A stretch of 64,000 nt of DNA from Sandaracinus amylolyticus (GCF_021631985.1 NZ_CP070225.1:1-64000), one strand, 5' to 3'. Positions 27,219 to 36,270 are shown, numbered from the stretch's first letter. The notes: generated by a model from the sequence alone, not told the origin. A program made the numbers and translations.

Positions 27219-28298
27219 ATGAGCTCCAACGATTCCCTCGATCGCGCCGAGAGCGTCCGCAAGGGCGCGGAGCTGGATCTCGAGCGACTGCGCACCTGGC
27301 TCGAAGGGCAAGGCGTGCGCGGCGAGATCGAGGTGCTGCAGTTCCCGCGCGGCTACTCGAACCTCACGTATCTGCTGCGCGTGGGGGACCGCGAGATCGT
27401 GCTGCGACGTCCGCCCGTCGGCGTGAAGATCGCGTCGGCCCACGACATGGGGCGCGAGCACCGCATCCTCAGCAAGCTGCACGCGGTGTGGCCGAAGGTG
27501 CCGCGCACGCTCGCGTTCTGCGAGAACGACTCGGTGCTCGGCGCGCCCTTCTACGTGATGGAGCGCGTCGAGGGCGTGATCCTCCGCGCGAAGACGCCGC
27601 CCGGGCTCGAGCTCGGCGAGCAGCGCATGCGGCACCTCAGCGAGTCGCTCGTCGACACGCTGGTCGAGATCCACTCGGTCGATCTCGCGGCCGCGGGCCT
27701 CTCCGATCTCGGCAAGCCGCAGGGCTACATCGAGCGCCAGGTACGAGGCTGGACCGAGCGCTACGAGAAGGCGAAGACCGACGAGATCCCCGAGCTCGCC
27801 GAGGTCGCGAAGTGGCTCGCGGAGAACATGCCGCCGGAGAGCGGCGCCACGCTGATCCACAACGATTTCAAGTACGACAACGTCGTGTACGCGCCGGACC
27901 TCTCGCGGATCGTCGCGGTGCTCGACTGGGAGATGGCGACCCTCGGCGATCCGCTGATGGATCTCGGGTGCACGCTCGGCTACTGGATCGACGCCACCGA
28001 CCCGCCGATGATGCAGGCGATGCGCTTCGGCCCGACGAACCTGCCGGGCAACCTGACGCGCATGCAGATCGTCGATCGCTACCAGGAGAAGAGCGGTCGC
28101 GAGGTCACCAACCTGCCGTTCTACTTCACGTTCGCGCTGATGAAGCTCGCGGTCGTCGGCCAGCAGCTCTATGCGCGCTACGTGAAGGGGCTCACGCAGG
28201 ACCCGCGTTACGCGCTTCTCATCGAGGGTGTGCGCGGACTCTCGCGTGCCGGCATCCAGGTCATCGCATCGAGGCGAATCGACACGCTCTCCACGTGA
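27219..28298 (+). CDS. APH-family phosphotransferase, partner of ACAD10/11-like dehydrogenase
   Basis: 359 residues of aminoglycoside-phosphotransferase fold: GYSNLTYLLRVGDREIVLRRPP near the N-terminus (nucleotide loop and Lys), the catalytic HNDFKYDNVVY around residue 212, and VLDWEMATLGDPLMDLG (metal-binding Asp). It most resembles the kinase half of ACAD10/11 and LvaA-type 4-hydroxyacyl-CoA kinases. With the dehydrogenase it would phosphorylate and then remove the 4-hydroxyl of acyl-CoAs (known for the families, inferred here). AAGGA precedes the ATG; the 4-bp gap indicates an operon. Confidence 0.88.
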   Translation: MSSNDSLDRAESVRKGAELDLERLRTWLEGQGVRGEIEVLQFPRGYSNLTYLLRVGDREIVLRRPPVGVKIASAHDMGREHRILSKLHAVWPKVPRTLAFCENDSVLGAPFYVMERVEGVILRAKTPPGLELGEQRMRHLSESLVDTLVEIHSVDLAAAGLSDLGKPQGYIERQVRGWTERYEKAKTDEIPELAEVAKWLAENMPPESGATLIHNDFKYDNVVYAPDLSRIVAVLDWEMATLGDPLMDLGCTLGYWIDATDPPMMQAMRFGPTNLPGNLTRMQIVDRYQEKSGREVTNLPFYFTFALMKLAVVGQQLYARYVKGLTQDPRYALLIEGVRGLSRAGIQVIASRRIDTLST

Positions 28299-28433
28299 CC
28301 TACGTGCGCGGAGCGTGGCACGCACGCCGTGCGTGCTCGGGAATCGTGGCGTGAATGCGACGTGGGGCGGGGTGCTACCACGCAGGATTCCTGGGAGATC
28401 CGGCAGGCACTCGGGTTGCTGAGCAACGCCGCC

Positions 28434-28817
28434 GTGACCATCCCTCCGAACGATTCCGATGCCGACGACCTCCACGCGGAGCTCGATCGGTTGGACCGCG
28501 AGCTCGAAGTGCTCCGCACGCGGCTCGCCGACGACAAGGGCGCGTTGCTCGAGGCGCAGGCTCGGTGTCGCGCGTTGCGCGAGCGGAGCGTGGAGCCCGA
28601 GCCGGAGCCGAACGCGGGCGGGCGCCGCATGGCGCGGACGTCGCGGCTCGCGTCGACGCGCCTGAGCTCGCGGACGGCGCCGGTCGTGCTGCGCGCGATC
28701 GCGGGCGGCGCGTCACGCAACCCGGCGCTGACCTCGGCGGAGATCGCGACGGCGCGTGCGCGCGCGGCGCTGGCGAACGACGAGACCGAAGAGCAGGGCG
28801 GGCCCGACGCGGCGTGA
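28434..28817 (+). CDS. Small hypothetical protein with N-terminal coiled coil
   Basis: 127 residues if started at this GTG. Residues about 8-45 form a heptad-like coiled coil (DDLHAELDRLDRELEVLRTRL). The rest is Arg/Ala-rich (ASTRLSSRTAPVVLRAIAGG, TSAEIATARARAAL). No family recognised. The frame is open further upstream, and the start is uncertain: no ATG or Shine-Dalgarno is evident. Third-position GC is high throughout, which supports coding. A bidirectional terminator hairpin follows. Confidence 0.5.
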   Translation: MTIPPNDSDADDLHAELDRLDRELEVLRTRLADDKGALLEAQARCRALRERSVEPEPEPNAGGRRMARTSRLASTRLSSRTAPVVLRAIAGGASRNPALTSAEIATARARAALANDETEEQGGPDAA

Positions 28818-28826
28818 TGATCGACC

Positions 28827-28855
28827 CGGCTCCGCGCGCAGGGGGCGCGGAGCCG
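28827..28855. terminator. Bidirectional terminator hairpin
   Basis: CGGCTCCGCGC (28827-28837) pairs perfectly with GCGCGGAGCCG (28845-28855) around a 7-nt loop. It fills the 47-bp gap between two convergent genes. Confidence 0.75.
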
Positions 28856-28864
28856 AGTCGTCGT

Positions 28865-29818
28865 TCAGCTCGTGAACCCGCAGCAGCCCCAGCTCTCGCA
28901 CACGCTCCCGTCACCGACCTCGTCCCACGCGCCGGGCGAGCACGAGGTCTCGACGCCGTCGGCGTTGCAGTCGCACTCCCACACGCCCGAGGTCCCGAGC
29001 CGGCAGGCGATCGCGAGGTCCGGCCCACGCGGATCCTGCATCGAGCACGTGCCGTAGACCTCGTGCTCGTCGTCGGTGAGATCGCCGTCGCAGACCGACG
29101 GCGCGTTGCACACGCCGGGCGTGCCCTGCTCCGCGGAGCAACCGTTCGACGCGCACTCGTCGTCGCTCGTGCACTCGGCGCCATCGGCCTTCGGCTCGAC
29201 GCACGTGCTGCTGCCGAGGTCGCAGCGCAGGCCCTCGGCGCACTGGCCGGTCGGGCACTCCGCGCCGACGCCGGGCAGCGCCGCGCACGTGCCCTCGACG
29301 CCGCTCGAGACACCGCGGCAGTAGCCGCTCGCGCACTCCCACGGCGCACCGCACGCCGCTCCTTCGGCGCCGAGGCCGGTGATCGGATTGCAGCCGAGCG
29401 GCGCGTCGCCCATCAGCCGGAGGCGCGCGCTGTACTCCTCGCACGAGAGCGCCTCGAGCGCTGCGACGCACTCGGCCGCGCGCGCGCCGTCCCAGGTCGA
29501 TCGACCGCGCTCGATCGAGGGTCGGACGAACGCCTCGAGGTCGAGGAAGTTGCCGAGATACGCTTCGCAGCTCGCCTGATCGGTCACCGGCGCGTCGGCG
29601 AGCGAGAACTGATGGTGGAGCTCGATCGGCGCGCAACAACCGACCGCCTGCGCGCACGTCGCGGCGGCGAGCTGGTCGCCGTACTCGGCGATCGTGAGCT
29701 CGACCTGGGCCCCGCCATCACCGGTGCCGCCATCGCCGCCGCCGGTGCCTCCTCCTCCTCCGCCGCCGCAGCCGCAGAGGATCAGGATCGAGAGCCAACA
29801 CATCCAGTCCGAGCGCAT
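28865..29818 (-). CDS. Cys-rich lipoprotein
   Basis: 317 residues. Lipobox ILCGC, a Gly-only linker (GGGGGGGTGGGDGGTGDGG), then a helical domain with paired Cys (ATCAQAVGCCAPIELH, ASCEAYLGNFLDLE, AECVAALEALSCEEY) and a long Cys-rich tail of dickkopf-like GxxCxxxxxCxxGxC units (ACGAPWECASGYCRG, AECTSDDECASNGC). This layout is common among myxobacterial lipoproteins of unknown role. A GGAGGC Shine-Dalgarno precedes the ATG at 29818; an upstream in-frame start would lengthen the signal peptide unnaturally. Confidence 0.75.
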   Translation of the reverse strand: MRSDWMCWLSILILCGCGGGGGGGTGGGDGGTGDGGAQVELTIAEYGDQLAAATCAQAVGCCAPIELHHQFSLADAPVTDQASCEAYLGNFLDLEAFVRPSIERGRSTWDGARAAECVAALEALSCEEYSARLRLMGDAPLGCNPITGLGAEGAACGAPWECASGYCRGVSSGVEGTCAALPGVGAECPTGQCAEGLRCDLGSSTCVEPKADGAECTSDDECASNGCSAEQGTPGVCNAPSVCDGDLTDDEHEVYGTCSMQDPRGPDLAIACRLGTSGVWECDCNADGVETSCSPGAWDEVGDGSVCESWGCCGFTS

Positions 29819-29881
29819 CGCCAAGCCTCCAGTCCGTGGGTGATCGAGGTCGGACGACTCTGCCGACACGGGCTTACCGCT

Positions 29882-29926
29882 CGATTACGCGCGCACGCGG
29901 CACGCGATTAATCGGCGCAGTAATCG
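29882..29926. promoter_or_regulatory. Inverted-repeat cluster in divergent promoter region
   Basis: CGATTAC (29882-29888) and GTAATCG (29920-29926) flank a perfect palindrome CGATTAATCG (29905-29914). AT-rich dyads stand out in this DNA. They lie between a divergent lipoprotein and a hydrolase-like gene and may be operator sites. Confidence 0.45.
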
Positions 29927-29948
29927 CTGCTCGCTACAGCCCCCGGGC

Positions 29949-30422
29949 ATGACGGATCGACCCTCGTTGCCCGACGGCCCGCCCGTGCTCCGGACCGGCA
30001 CCACCGAGACGCACTACCACCGCGCCGGTCAGGGCCCGCCGGTCCTGCTCCTGTTCGCCGACGCGACCGCGGACGAGCTCGGCGCGCAGCTGTTCGAGCG
30101 CCTCGCCGCCTGCTTCCGGGTGATCGCGCCGGTTCGTCCTGCCGGCGTCGACATCGCGAGCTGGCTGCGCGATCTGATCGAAGGGCTCGGGCTGATCCGA
30201 CCGGCGATCGTCGCCGACGAGCCGTTCGTGCTCGCGAGCCTCGCGCTCTCGACGCAAGAGCCCGATCGAGTGGGCGCGATCGTCGTGATCGCGCGCGCGC
30301 CGCACGATGGCGAGGCGGGCGGCATCCTCTGCGTGCGCGTCGATCCCGCGAGCGACACCACGACGCGCGCGGCCGCGGCGGAGGCGGAGATCGTGCGCTT
30401 CCTGAGCCGAGGCTCGCGCTGA
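29949..30422 (+). CDS. Alpha/beta-hydrolase-like protein lacking the nucleophile
   Basis: 157 residues. THYHRAGQGPPVLLLFADATADE and FRVIAPVRPAGVDIASWLRDLIEGLGLIRPAIVADEPFVLASLAL follow the first half of an alpha/beta-hydrolase fold. Where GxSxGG should carry the catalytic Ser there is ADEPFV, and the lid and catalytic Asp/His region are absent. Probably a non-catalytic or degenerate relative. Twenty-eight bases separate it from the STAND/BTAD regulator on the same strand, so it may be co-transcribed and could serve as a sensor partner (inference). Confidence 0.6.
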   Translation: MTDRPSLPDGPPVLRTGTTETHYHRAGQGPPVLLLFADATADELGAQLFERLAACFRVIAPVRPAGVDIASWLRDLIEGLGLIRPAIVADEPFVLASLALSTQEPDRVGAIVVIARAPHDGEAGGILCVRVDPASDTTTRAAAAEAEIVRFLSRGSR

Positions 30423-30450
30423 GCGTCGATGGTACGCTCGCGGGTCGCGC

Positions 30451-33258
30451 ATGACCCAGCCGTTCGCGCCGAGCTTGCCGGTCCAGCTCAGCGGTTTCGT
30501 GGGCCGCGCACCCGAGGTCGCCGAGGTGCGGCGGCTGCTCGCGGAGACGCGGCTCGTGACGCTGACCGGCGCGGGCGGCAGCGGGAAGACGCGCCTCGCG
30601 ATCGAAGCGGCGGCGCAGCTCGCGCGAGAGCCGTCGCGGAGCGTCGCGTGGGCCGAGCTCGCGGGGCTCTCGGATCCGGCGCTGATCGCGCAGGGCGTCG
30701 CGGAGCAGCTCGGCGTGCGCGACGAGCGGAGCGGCTCGGCGACGCGCGCGCTCGTCGAGCGCTGGCGCGATCGACCGATGCTCCTCGTGCTCGACAACTG
30801 CGAGCACGTCGTCGACGCCGCGGCGCAGCTCGTCGACACGCTCCTGCGAGGCTGCGAGCAGCTCTCGGTGCTCGCGACGAGCCGCGAGCCGCTCGGCATC
30901 GCGGGTGAGCGCGCGTGGATGGTGCCGTCGCTCGCCCCCGCCGACGCGACGCGCCTCTTCGTCGAGCGCGCGCGCGACGTCGCGCCCGCGTTCACGCTGG
31001 GGCCGAGCAACGCCGAGGCGATCCACGAGATCTGCCGCCGGCTCGACGGCCTGCCGCTCGCGATCGAGCTCGCCGCGGCGCGCGTGAAGCTGCTGGCGCC
31101 GGAGCAGATCCTCGCGCGGCTCGACGACAGCTTCCGGCTGCTGACCTCACGCGCGCGGACTGCGATCCCGCGGCACAGGACCCTGCGCGCGACGATCGAC
31201 TGGAGCTACGCGTTGCTCTCGGCCGAGGAGCAGCTCCTCCTCGATCGGCTCTCGGTCTTCCGCGGCGGCTTCACGCTCGACGCCGCGGAGGCGGTGTGCG
31301 CCGACCCCGAGGACGCGTCGGGCGTCCTCGACGTGCTCGGTCAGCTGATCGATCGCTCGCTGGTCGCGATGCGCGAGGAGCGCGGCGCCGCGCGCTACGT
31401 CCTGCTCGAGACGGTGCGCCAGTACGCTGCCGAGCGCCTCGGCGCGCGCGGCGAGACGTCGGCGCTCGAGCGCCGCCACGCCGAGCACTTCGCGGCGCTG
31501 GTCGCGGCCGCCGAGCCGCACCTCGTGACCCGCGCGCGGCCTGCGTGGCTCGATCGTCTCCACCGCGAGCTCGACAACGTTCGCCAGGCGCTCGCGTGGA
31601 GCCGCGACGCCGATCCCGCGTTGTTCCTCGCGCTCGCTGGGCGCCTGTGCTGGTTCTGGTTCTCGACGGGCTTCTGGTCCGAGGGGCGCAGGTGGTCGGA
31701 GAGCGCGCTCGCGCTGCCTGCGTCGACCGCGCCCACGCGCGAGCGTGCGTCGGCGCTGTTCGCTGCGGGGGTGATCGCGTCGCTGCAGAGCGATGCGGAG
31801 CGCGCGCGCGGGTGGCTCGCGGAGGCGGTCGCGATCGCGGATGCGCATGGTGACGCGCGGCTCCTCGCGTACGCGCGCAACTACCTCGGCCTGGTGCTCG
31901 TGTCGGAGGGGCGCGCCGAGGGCGAGGCTCCGATCCGCGACGCGCTCGAGTGGTTCCGCGCGAACGACGATCTCTACGGGCTGCGTCTCGCGTGGCTCCT
32001 GCTCGGCACGCTCTACACGACCCAGGGAACGCTCGATCGCGCGCTCGACGCGATGGAGCAGGGCGTCGCCGCGGCGCGACGCTTCGGCTTGCCGCGCGAG
32101 CTCGGCATCGCGCTGCAGATGCTCGGCTCGTCGCTCCTGCGCCGGGGCGATCTCGATCGTGCGGCGGCGCTGTTCCGCGAGTCGTTGGCCGCGCTGCGCG
32201 ACGATCCCCAGCACCTCTTCCTCGCGCGTGGCCTCGAGATGCTCGGCGCCGTCGCGTGTGATCGCGGCGCGTATGGCGAGGCCCTGGTGATGTTCGGCGC
32301 CGGCGAGGCGATCCGCGAGCGGATCGGCGCGAGCATGCTCCCGACCGATCGCGCGCACTTCGCGCCGCGCATCGAGAGGCTCCGCGCGGCGGTCCCGCCC
32401 GACGAATTCGCGGCCGGGTGGACCGACGGCAAGCGACTCGCCCTCGACGCCGCGCTGGATCGCGCGCTCGCGCATGCGCCGGTCGTGACCGCGCACGCGC
32501 CGGTGGAGACACGCGCTCCCGCGCCGCAGCTCACGGTGCGCGCGCTCGGGCCGCTCGAGATCGAGTGCGGCGCGACGCGGCTCGACGGAGATGCTTGGAG
32601 CTCCAACAAAGCGAAAGAGCTGCTCCTGTGTCTCCTCTGCCATCCTGCCGGGCGAACCCGCGATCAGATCGGGCTCGTGTTCTGGCCGGACTCGTCGACG
32701 GCGCAGATCAAGAACAGCTTCCACGTCGTCCTCCACCGGCTGCGCAAGGTGATCGGCCGCGCCGACGTCGTGGTCCTCGAGGGCGAGCGCTATCGGATCA
32801 ACCCGGGCCTCGACCCCTGGTTCGACGCGACGCGGTTCGAGACCGAAGCGGGCCTGGCGCTCCGCGCTCCGCGATCGAGCGAGCACATCGACGCGGCGCT
32901 CGCGCTCTACCGCGGCGACTTCCTCGAGGGGGAGACGATGGGCGACTGGTCGCTCGAGCTCCACACCCGGCTGCGCCGCATGCACCACGACGTGCTCACC
33001 GCGGCGTCCGAGCTCCGGCTCGACCGCGGGGACGCGGCCGGTGCCGCCCAGATGCTCGAGCAGCTGATCCGCGCCGACGCGCTGCGCGAGGACGCGCACC
33101 GACGCCTCATGCGCTGCCATGCGCGCGCGGGCGAGCGTGACCGCGCGCTGCAGCAGTACGAGCGCTTGGTCGCGGTGCTCGCGGATCGGCTCGGCGCGTC
33201 GCCGGAGCGCGAGACCATCGCGCTCCGTGACCGGATCCGGCGTGCCGAGCCGGTGTGA
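30451..33258 (+). CDS. STAND ATPase regulator with C-terminal winged-helix and BTAD domains
   Basis: 935 residues. The N-terminal STAND/NB-ARC-like ATPase has Walker A TGAGGSGKT at residues 39-47, Walker B MLLVLDNCEHV and GLPLAIELAAARV. The middle ~300 residues are TPR-like helices (ARNYLGLVLVSEGRAEGEAPIRDALEWF). From about 690 a winged-helix domain (LTVRALGPLEIECG, WSSNKAKELLLCLLCHPAGRTRD, VVLHRLRKVIG) leads into a BTAD domain (WFDATRFETEAGLAL, LYRGDFLEGE, ALQQYERLVAVLADRLGASPERET). SARP/AfsR regulators usually have DNA-binding first, then BTAD, then ATPase; here the order is reversed. A TACGCT lies 12 nt before the ATG. It is probably a signal-integrating transcription activator of unknown target. 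Confidence 0.88.
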   Translation: MTQPFAPSLPVQLSGFVGRAPEVAEVRRLLAETRLVTLTGAGGSGKTRLAIEAAAQLAREPSRSVAWAELAGLSDPALIAQGVAEQLGVRDERSGSATRALVERWRDRPMLLVLDNCEHVVDAAAQLVDTLLRGCEQLSVLATSREPLGIAGERAWMVPSLAPADATRLFVERARDVAPAFTLGPSNAEAIHEICRRLDGLPLAIELAAARVKLLAPEQILARLDDSFRLLTSRARTAIPRHRTLRATIDWSYALLSAEEQLLLDRLSVFRGGFTLDAAEAVCADPEDASGVLDVLGQLIDRSLVAMREERGAARYVLLETVRQYAAERLGARGETSALERRHAEHFAALVAAAEPHLVTRARPAWLDRLHRELDNVRQALAWSRDADPALFLALAGRLCWFWFSTGFWSEGRRWSESALALPASTAPTRERASALFAAGVIASLQSDAERARGWLAEAVAIADAHGDARLLAYARNYLGLVLVSEGRAEGEAPIRDALEWFRANDDLYGLRLAWLLLGTLYTTQGTLDRALDAMEQGVAAARRFGLPRELGIALQMLGSSLLRRGDLDRAAALFRESLAALRDDPQHLFLARGLEMLGAVACDRGAYGEALVMFGAGEAIRERIGASMLPTDRAHFAPRIERLRAAVPPDEFAAGWTDGKRLALDAALDRALAHAPVVTAHAPVETRAPAPQLTVRALGPLEIECGATRLDGDAWSSNKAKELLLCLLCHPAGRTRDQIGLVFWPDSSTAQIKNSFHVVLHRLRKVIGRADVVVLEGERYRINPGLDPWFDATRFETEAGLALRAPRSSEHIDAALALYRGDFLEGETMGDWSLELHTRLRRMHHDVLTAASELRLDRGDAAGAAQMLEQLIRADALREDAHRRLMRCHARAGERDRALQQYERLVAVLADRLGASPERETIALRDRIRRAEPV

Positions 33259-33261
33259 TCG

Positions 33262-34917
33262 TCAGTCCGTGCGCTCGCGGAAGTGATTCGCGCGCACGAT
33301 CGCAGCGAGCACGTCGCGGAGCGGGGCCGACTCGTCGACGACGACGTCGTCGCAGCCCTCGATGCCGTACGAGTAGTACGAGAGGTAGTGCGTGAAGCAG
33401 GAGCGCGCCTGCGCGCTGTCTGCGAGCCAGTCGATCAGGCTCTCCGCTCCGTCGAGCGGCACGTCACCGCCCGGCGCGCCGTGCACCACGCCCGTCACGT
33501 CGATCGGCATGCCGTTCTCGTCGGCGCGATATCGTCCGAACGCGTCGTAGTGCTCGAGGCTGAACCCGATCGGATCCATCAGGCGATGGCACGCCGCGCA
33601 CGTCTCGTTCGCGGAGTGCTCGAGATAACGCTGCCGCGTCGTGGTCGTCCCCGGCGTGCGCACCGAGTCGGTGGGGACGCCCGGCGGCGGCGCAGGGAGG
33701 TCCTCGCAGAGGAAACGCTCGCGCACCAGGTGGCCGCGCGCGACCGGCGACGACGTCGCAGCGAGCGCGTGACGCGTGAGGACGCTGGCGTGCCCGAGCA
33801 CGCCCGGCGCGCGCACTGCCGGCAGCGTGACGCGCTGGAATTCGCCGCCTCCGCCGCCGCCCTCGGTGATGCCGTAGTGCGCCCGCAGCGGTGCGTCGAC
33901 GAAGGTGTAATCGGCCGTGAGCAGCTCGCGGAGCGTGCCGCCCTCGCGGAGCACGTGGAGGAAGAGCGTGCGCGTCTCGCCCAGCATCGACGCGCGGAGC
34001 GCGGGCGTCAGCATGAAGACCGCGTCGTCCTTCGCGCGCGAAGGGAGGTCGGCGATCTCCAGCCATCCCATCGCGAACTCACCCATCGTGTCGGCGGCCG
34101 CCGGAGTCGCGAGGATGCGATCGAGCTCGCGCGCGAGATCGTCGGGCGTCGCGAGCTGGCCCGCATCCGCGGCGGCGCGCAGCGTCGAGTCGGGCGGTGC
34201 GTCGGTGAGCAGATAGGCGAGCTCACTCGCGAGCTCGTGGGGCGTGAGTCGGTGTCGACCCGCGGTCTCCGGCGTTCCGATCTCCCGTCGATAGAGGAAA
34301 TACGGAGACTGCAGCATCGCCGCGATCACGAGCTCGGCGGCCGCGGGGAACGTCGACTCGGAGTCGAACAGCGCGGCATATGCGGACAGCTGCGTGTCGG
34401 AGAGCGGCTCTCGGAACACGCGTGCTCCGAGACTGCGCACGAACTGATCTCGACACGTCGCGTCGATGGTCTGGCAGGTCGTGATCACGGCCAGTCGGTT
34501 CGCCACCGCCCACGATGCGACGCGCTCGGCGTGCGTCATCACCTGCTGCGCCCCGAGGTCGCGGATCACGGCCTGCGTCGCGTCGACGCGGAAGCCGTGC
34601 ACGACCGGATCGGAGAGCACGTCCGCGGTCGGCACGTCGGGTGATTCGAAGATCGCCTCGAGGCTGCGCTGGTATTGGCGCGCGGTGAGGCGGCGCACCA
34701 TTCGCGGTCCGACGTCGTCACCGCACGTCGTCGGCTCGGGCTCCGGTCCGGGCCGCGGCCCCGAGTCGGACGTCGGCTCGATCCCTCCATCGGTGCCCGG
34801 CCCGGGCGTGGGCCCGGGGCCAGGACCCGGCCCGCCGGAGGGCTCTCCGAGGACGCCGAGACAGCCCGTGGCCGCCATCGCGATCGACAGCGCGAGAACG
34901 ATGCGGGTCATCTTCAT
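33262..34917 (-). CDS. DUF1592-family (DUF1595/1592/1588/1585) cytochrome-like lipoprotein
   Basis: 551 residues. Lipobox AATGC, then a Gly/Pro linker. MVRRLTARQYQRSLEAIF is the DUF1587-like start; FVRSLGARVFREPLSDTQLSAYAALF is DUF1595; MLQSPYFLYRREIG and AYLLTDAPPD is DUF1592; VRERFLCEDLPAPPPGVP is DUF1588 and CAACHRLMDPIGFSLEHYDAFGRYR carries the single CxxCH haem site. Such proteins pair with DUF1552 proteins in planctomycetes and myxobacteria; the reaction is unknown. Its ATG overlaps the DUF1552 stop by 4 bp (34914-34917), so it is translated second. Its end lies 3 bp from the convergent regulator gene. Confidence 0.88.
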   Translation of the reverse strand: MKMTRIVLALSIAMAATGCLGVLGEPSGGPGPGPGPTPGPGTDGGIEPTSDSGPRPGPEPEPTTCGDDVGPRMVRRLTARQYQRSLEAIFESPDVPTADVLSDPVVHGFRVDATQAVIRDLGAQQVMTHAERVASWAVANRLAVITTCQTIDATCRDQFVRSLGARVFREPLSDTQLSAYAALFDSESTFPAAAELVIAAMLQSPYFLYRREIGTPETAGRHRLTPHELASELAYLLTDAPPDSTLRAAADAGQLATPDDLARELDRILATPAAADTMGEFAMGWLEIADLPSRAKDDAVFMLTPALRASMLGETRTLFLHVLREGGTLRELLTADYTFVDAPLRAHYGITEGGGGGGEFQRVTLPAVRAPGVLGHASVLTRHALAATSSPVARGHLVRERFLCEDLPAPPPGVPTDSVRTPGTTTTRQRYLEHSANETCAACHRLMDPIGFSLEHYDAFGRYRADENGMPIDVTGVVHGAPGGDVPLDGAESLIDWLADSAQARSCFTHYLSYYSYGIEGCDDVVVDESAPLRDVLAAIVRANHFRERTD

Positions 34918-36200
34918 GCTCCGATTCCGTCGAGCGGGAGTCGGCTGTTTCCGCCGAAGTTGGTCCGGCCGAACCCTTCGAGGTTCGAGATGCCCATCGC
35001 CGTCGCGCAGCTGAGGAGCGCGCGCTGGTGGGCCTCGCCGCGCCCCACGACGTAGCGTCCTTCGGGCGACGTGCGCAGCGCGCCACCCGCGCCGCCTGCG
35101 AACACGAAGCGCATGTCGTTGCCGGTGTGGCTGGGCGCATCGCCCATGTCGCGCGCCCAGACGAAGAGCGTCTGATCGAACAGCGTTCCTCGACCGTCGG
35201 GCGCAGCGAGCGACTTCGAGCGCGTCACCGCGCCGGCGAAACGCTGCGCGAGCCAGCGCTCGACGCGAGTGAGCTCCGGAATCAGCCCGCTGTGGATGAA
35301 CCCACTGTGCCAGTCGCCATTGCCGATCTCGGGAATTGCGATCTGAGTGCCGTTGTTGTTCCCGAACTCGACCGCGACGACGCGCGTGAGATCACACGCC
35401 ATCGCGTCGACCGCGAGGTCGAGACAGGCGGCGTTCTGGAGGAGGATCTCCGAGCTGTCGACGGGGCTCGCGGGGGGGCGGCAACCGCCGCCGCCGGGCT
35501 CCATCTCGCTCGCCGCGAGGCGCTCTTCGAGCTGGCGGATCGAGTCGAGGTGGAGCTCGAGCCGATATCGCTCCGAGGCGCCGAGCTGCCCCGAGAGCGC
35601 GCCGATCTCGCCGCGCAGGACGTCGAGGACGCTGCGACGACGGCGCAGCAGATCCGAGGGCATCGTCGCGGGTGGCGTCGTCGCGCCCGCGAAGATCGTG
35701 TCGAACGCCGCGACGGGCGAGGCGATCGGCGCGAGCGCCATCCCGCTCCGGAAGAACGTCGAGCGCATCTGTCCGGGATGACCACCGAGGACCAGATTGG
35801 GAATCGACGTGCGCTCACCCGACTCCGCGAGTCGATCGCTCACGAACTGCTCGATCGAGACGTGGCCGAAGTCCGAATAGCCCTTCGCGCAGAGACCGCC
35901 CGGCGAGCCGTGGGTGCCCGCGGTGCCGAAGCTGTCGAGCCCTTCGACGATCACCAGGCTGTCCTTGATGACCGAGAGCGGCTCGTTCATCGGCGTGAAC
36001 GCGATCCGCGTCTCGCTCGAGCCCGCGGCAGGGGTCCAGTCGCGCGAGCTCGTTCCGGGCGTCACGAAGAGACACAGATACTTCGCGCGTCCCGTGACCT
36101 GCGCCGATGCGCTGCGATCGCTCAGCGACGCGAGGAACGGTGAGAGCAACGCTGCGAGGCCGACGTGCTTCGCGAACGTGCGACGGGCGATCCGGGACAT
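34914..36200 (-). CDS. DUF1552 protein with Tat-type signal
   Basis: 428 residues beginning MSRIARRTFAKHVGLAALLSPF, a twin-arginine signal. DUF1552 features follow: YLCLFVTPGTSS, NLVLGGHPGQMRSTFFRSGM, RRRSVLDVLRGEIGALSGQLG, LELHLDSIRQLEERL and DGRGTLFDQTLFVWARDMGDAPSHTGNDMRFVFAGGAGG. The last part resembles sulfatase/DUF1501-type folds. Exported folded and paired with the DUF1592 cytochrome-like partner encoded just downstream with a 4-bp overlap. A GGAGGTG Shine-Dalgarno five bases before the ATG supports the start. Confidence 0.88.
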   Translation of the reverse strand: MSRIARRTFAKHVGLAALLSPFLASLSDRSASAQVTGRAKYLCLFVTPGTSSRDWTPAAGSSETRIAFTPMNEPLSVIKDSLVIVEGLDSFGTAGTHGSPGGLCAKGYSDFGHVSIEQFVSDRLAESGERTSIPNLVLGGHPGQMRSTFFRSGMALAPIASPVAAFDTIFAGATTPPATMPSDLLRRRRSVLDVLRGEIGALSGQLGASERYRLELHLDSIRQLEERLAASEMEPGGGGCRPPASPVDSSEILLQNAACLDLAVDAMACDLTRVVAVEFGNNNGTQIAIPEIGNGDWHSGFIHSGLIPELTRVERWLAQRFAGAVTRSKSLAAPDGRGTLFDQTLFVWARDMGDAPSHTGNDMRFVFAGGAGGALRTSPEGRYVVGRGEAHQRALLSCATAMGISNLEGFGRTNFGGNSRLPLDGIGA

Positions 36201-36270
36201 CGACGCACCTCCATCGTGTCGGGGGCGCGGAGGCTCGAGTTCGGGTCACTCGAAGTTGAGAAAATGCCGA

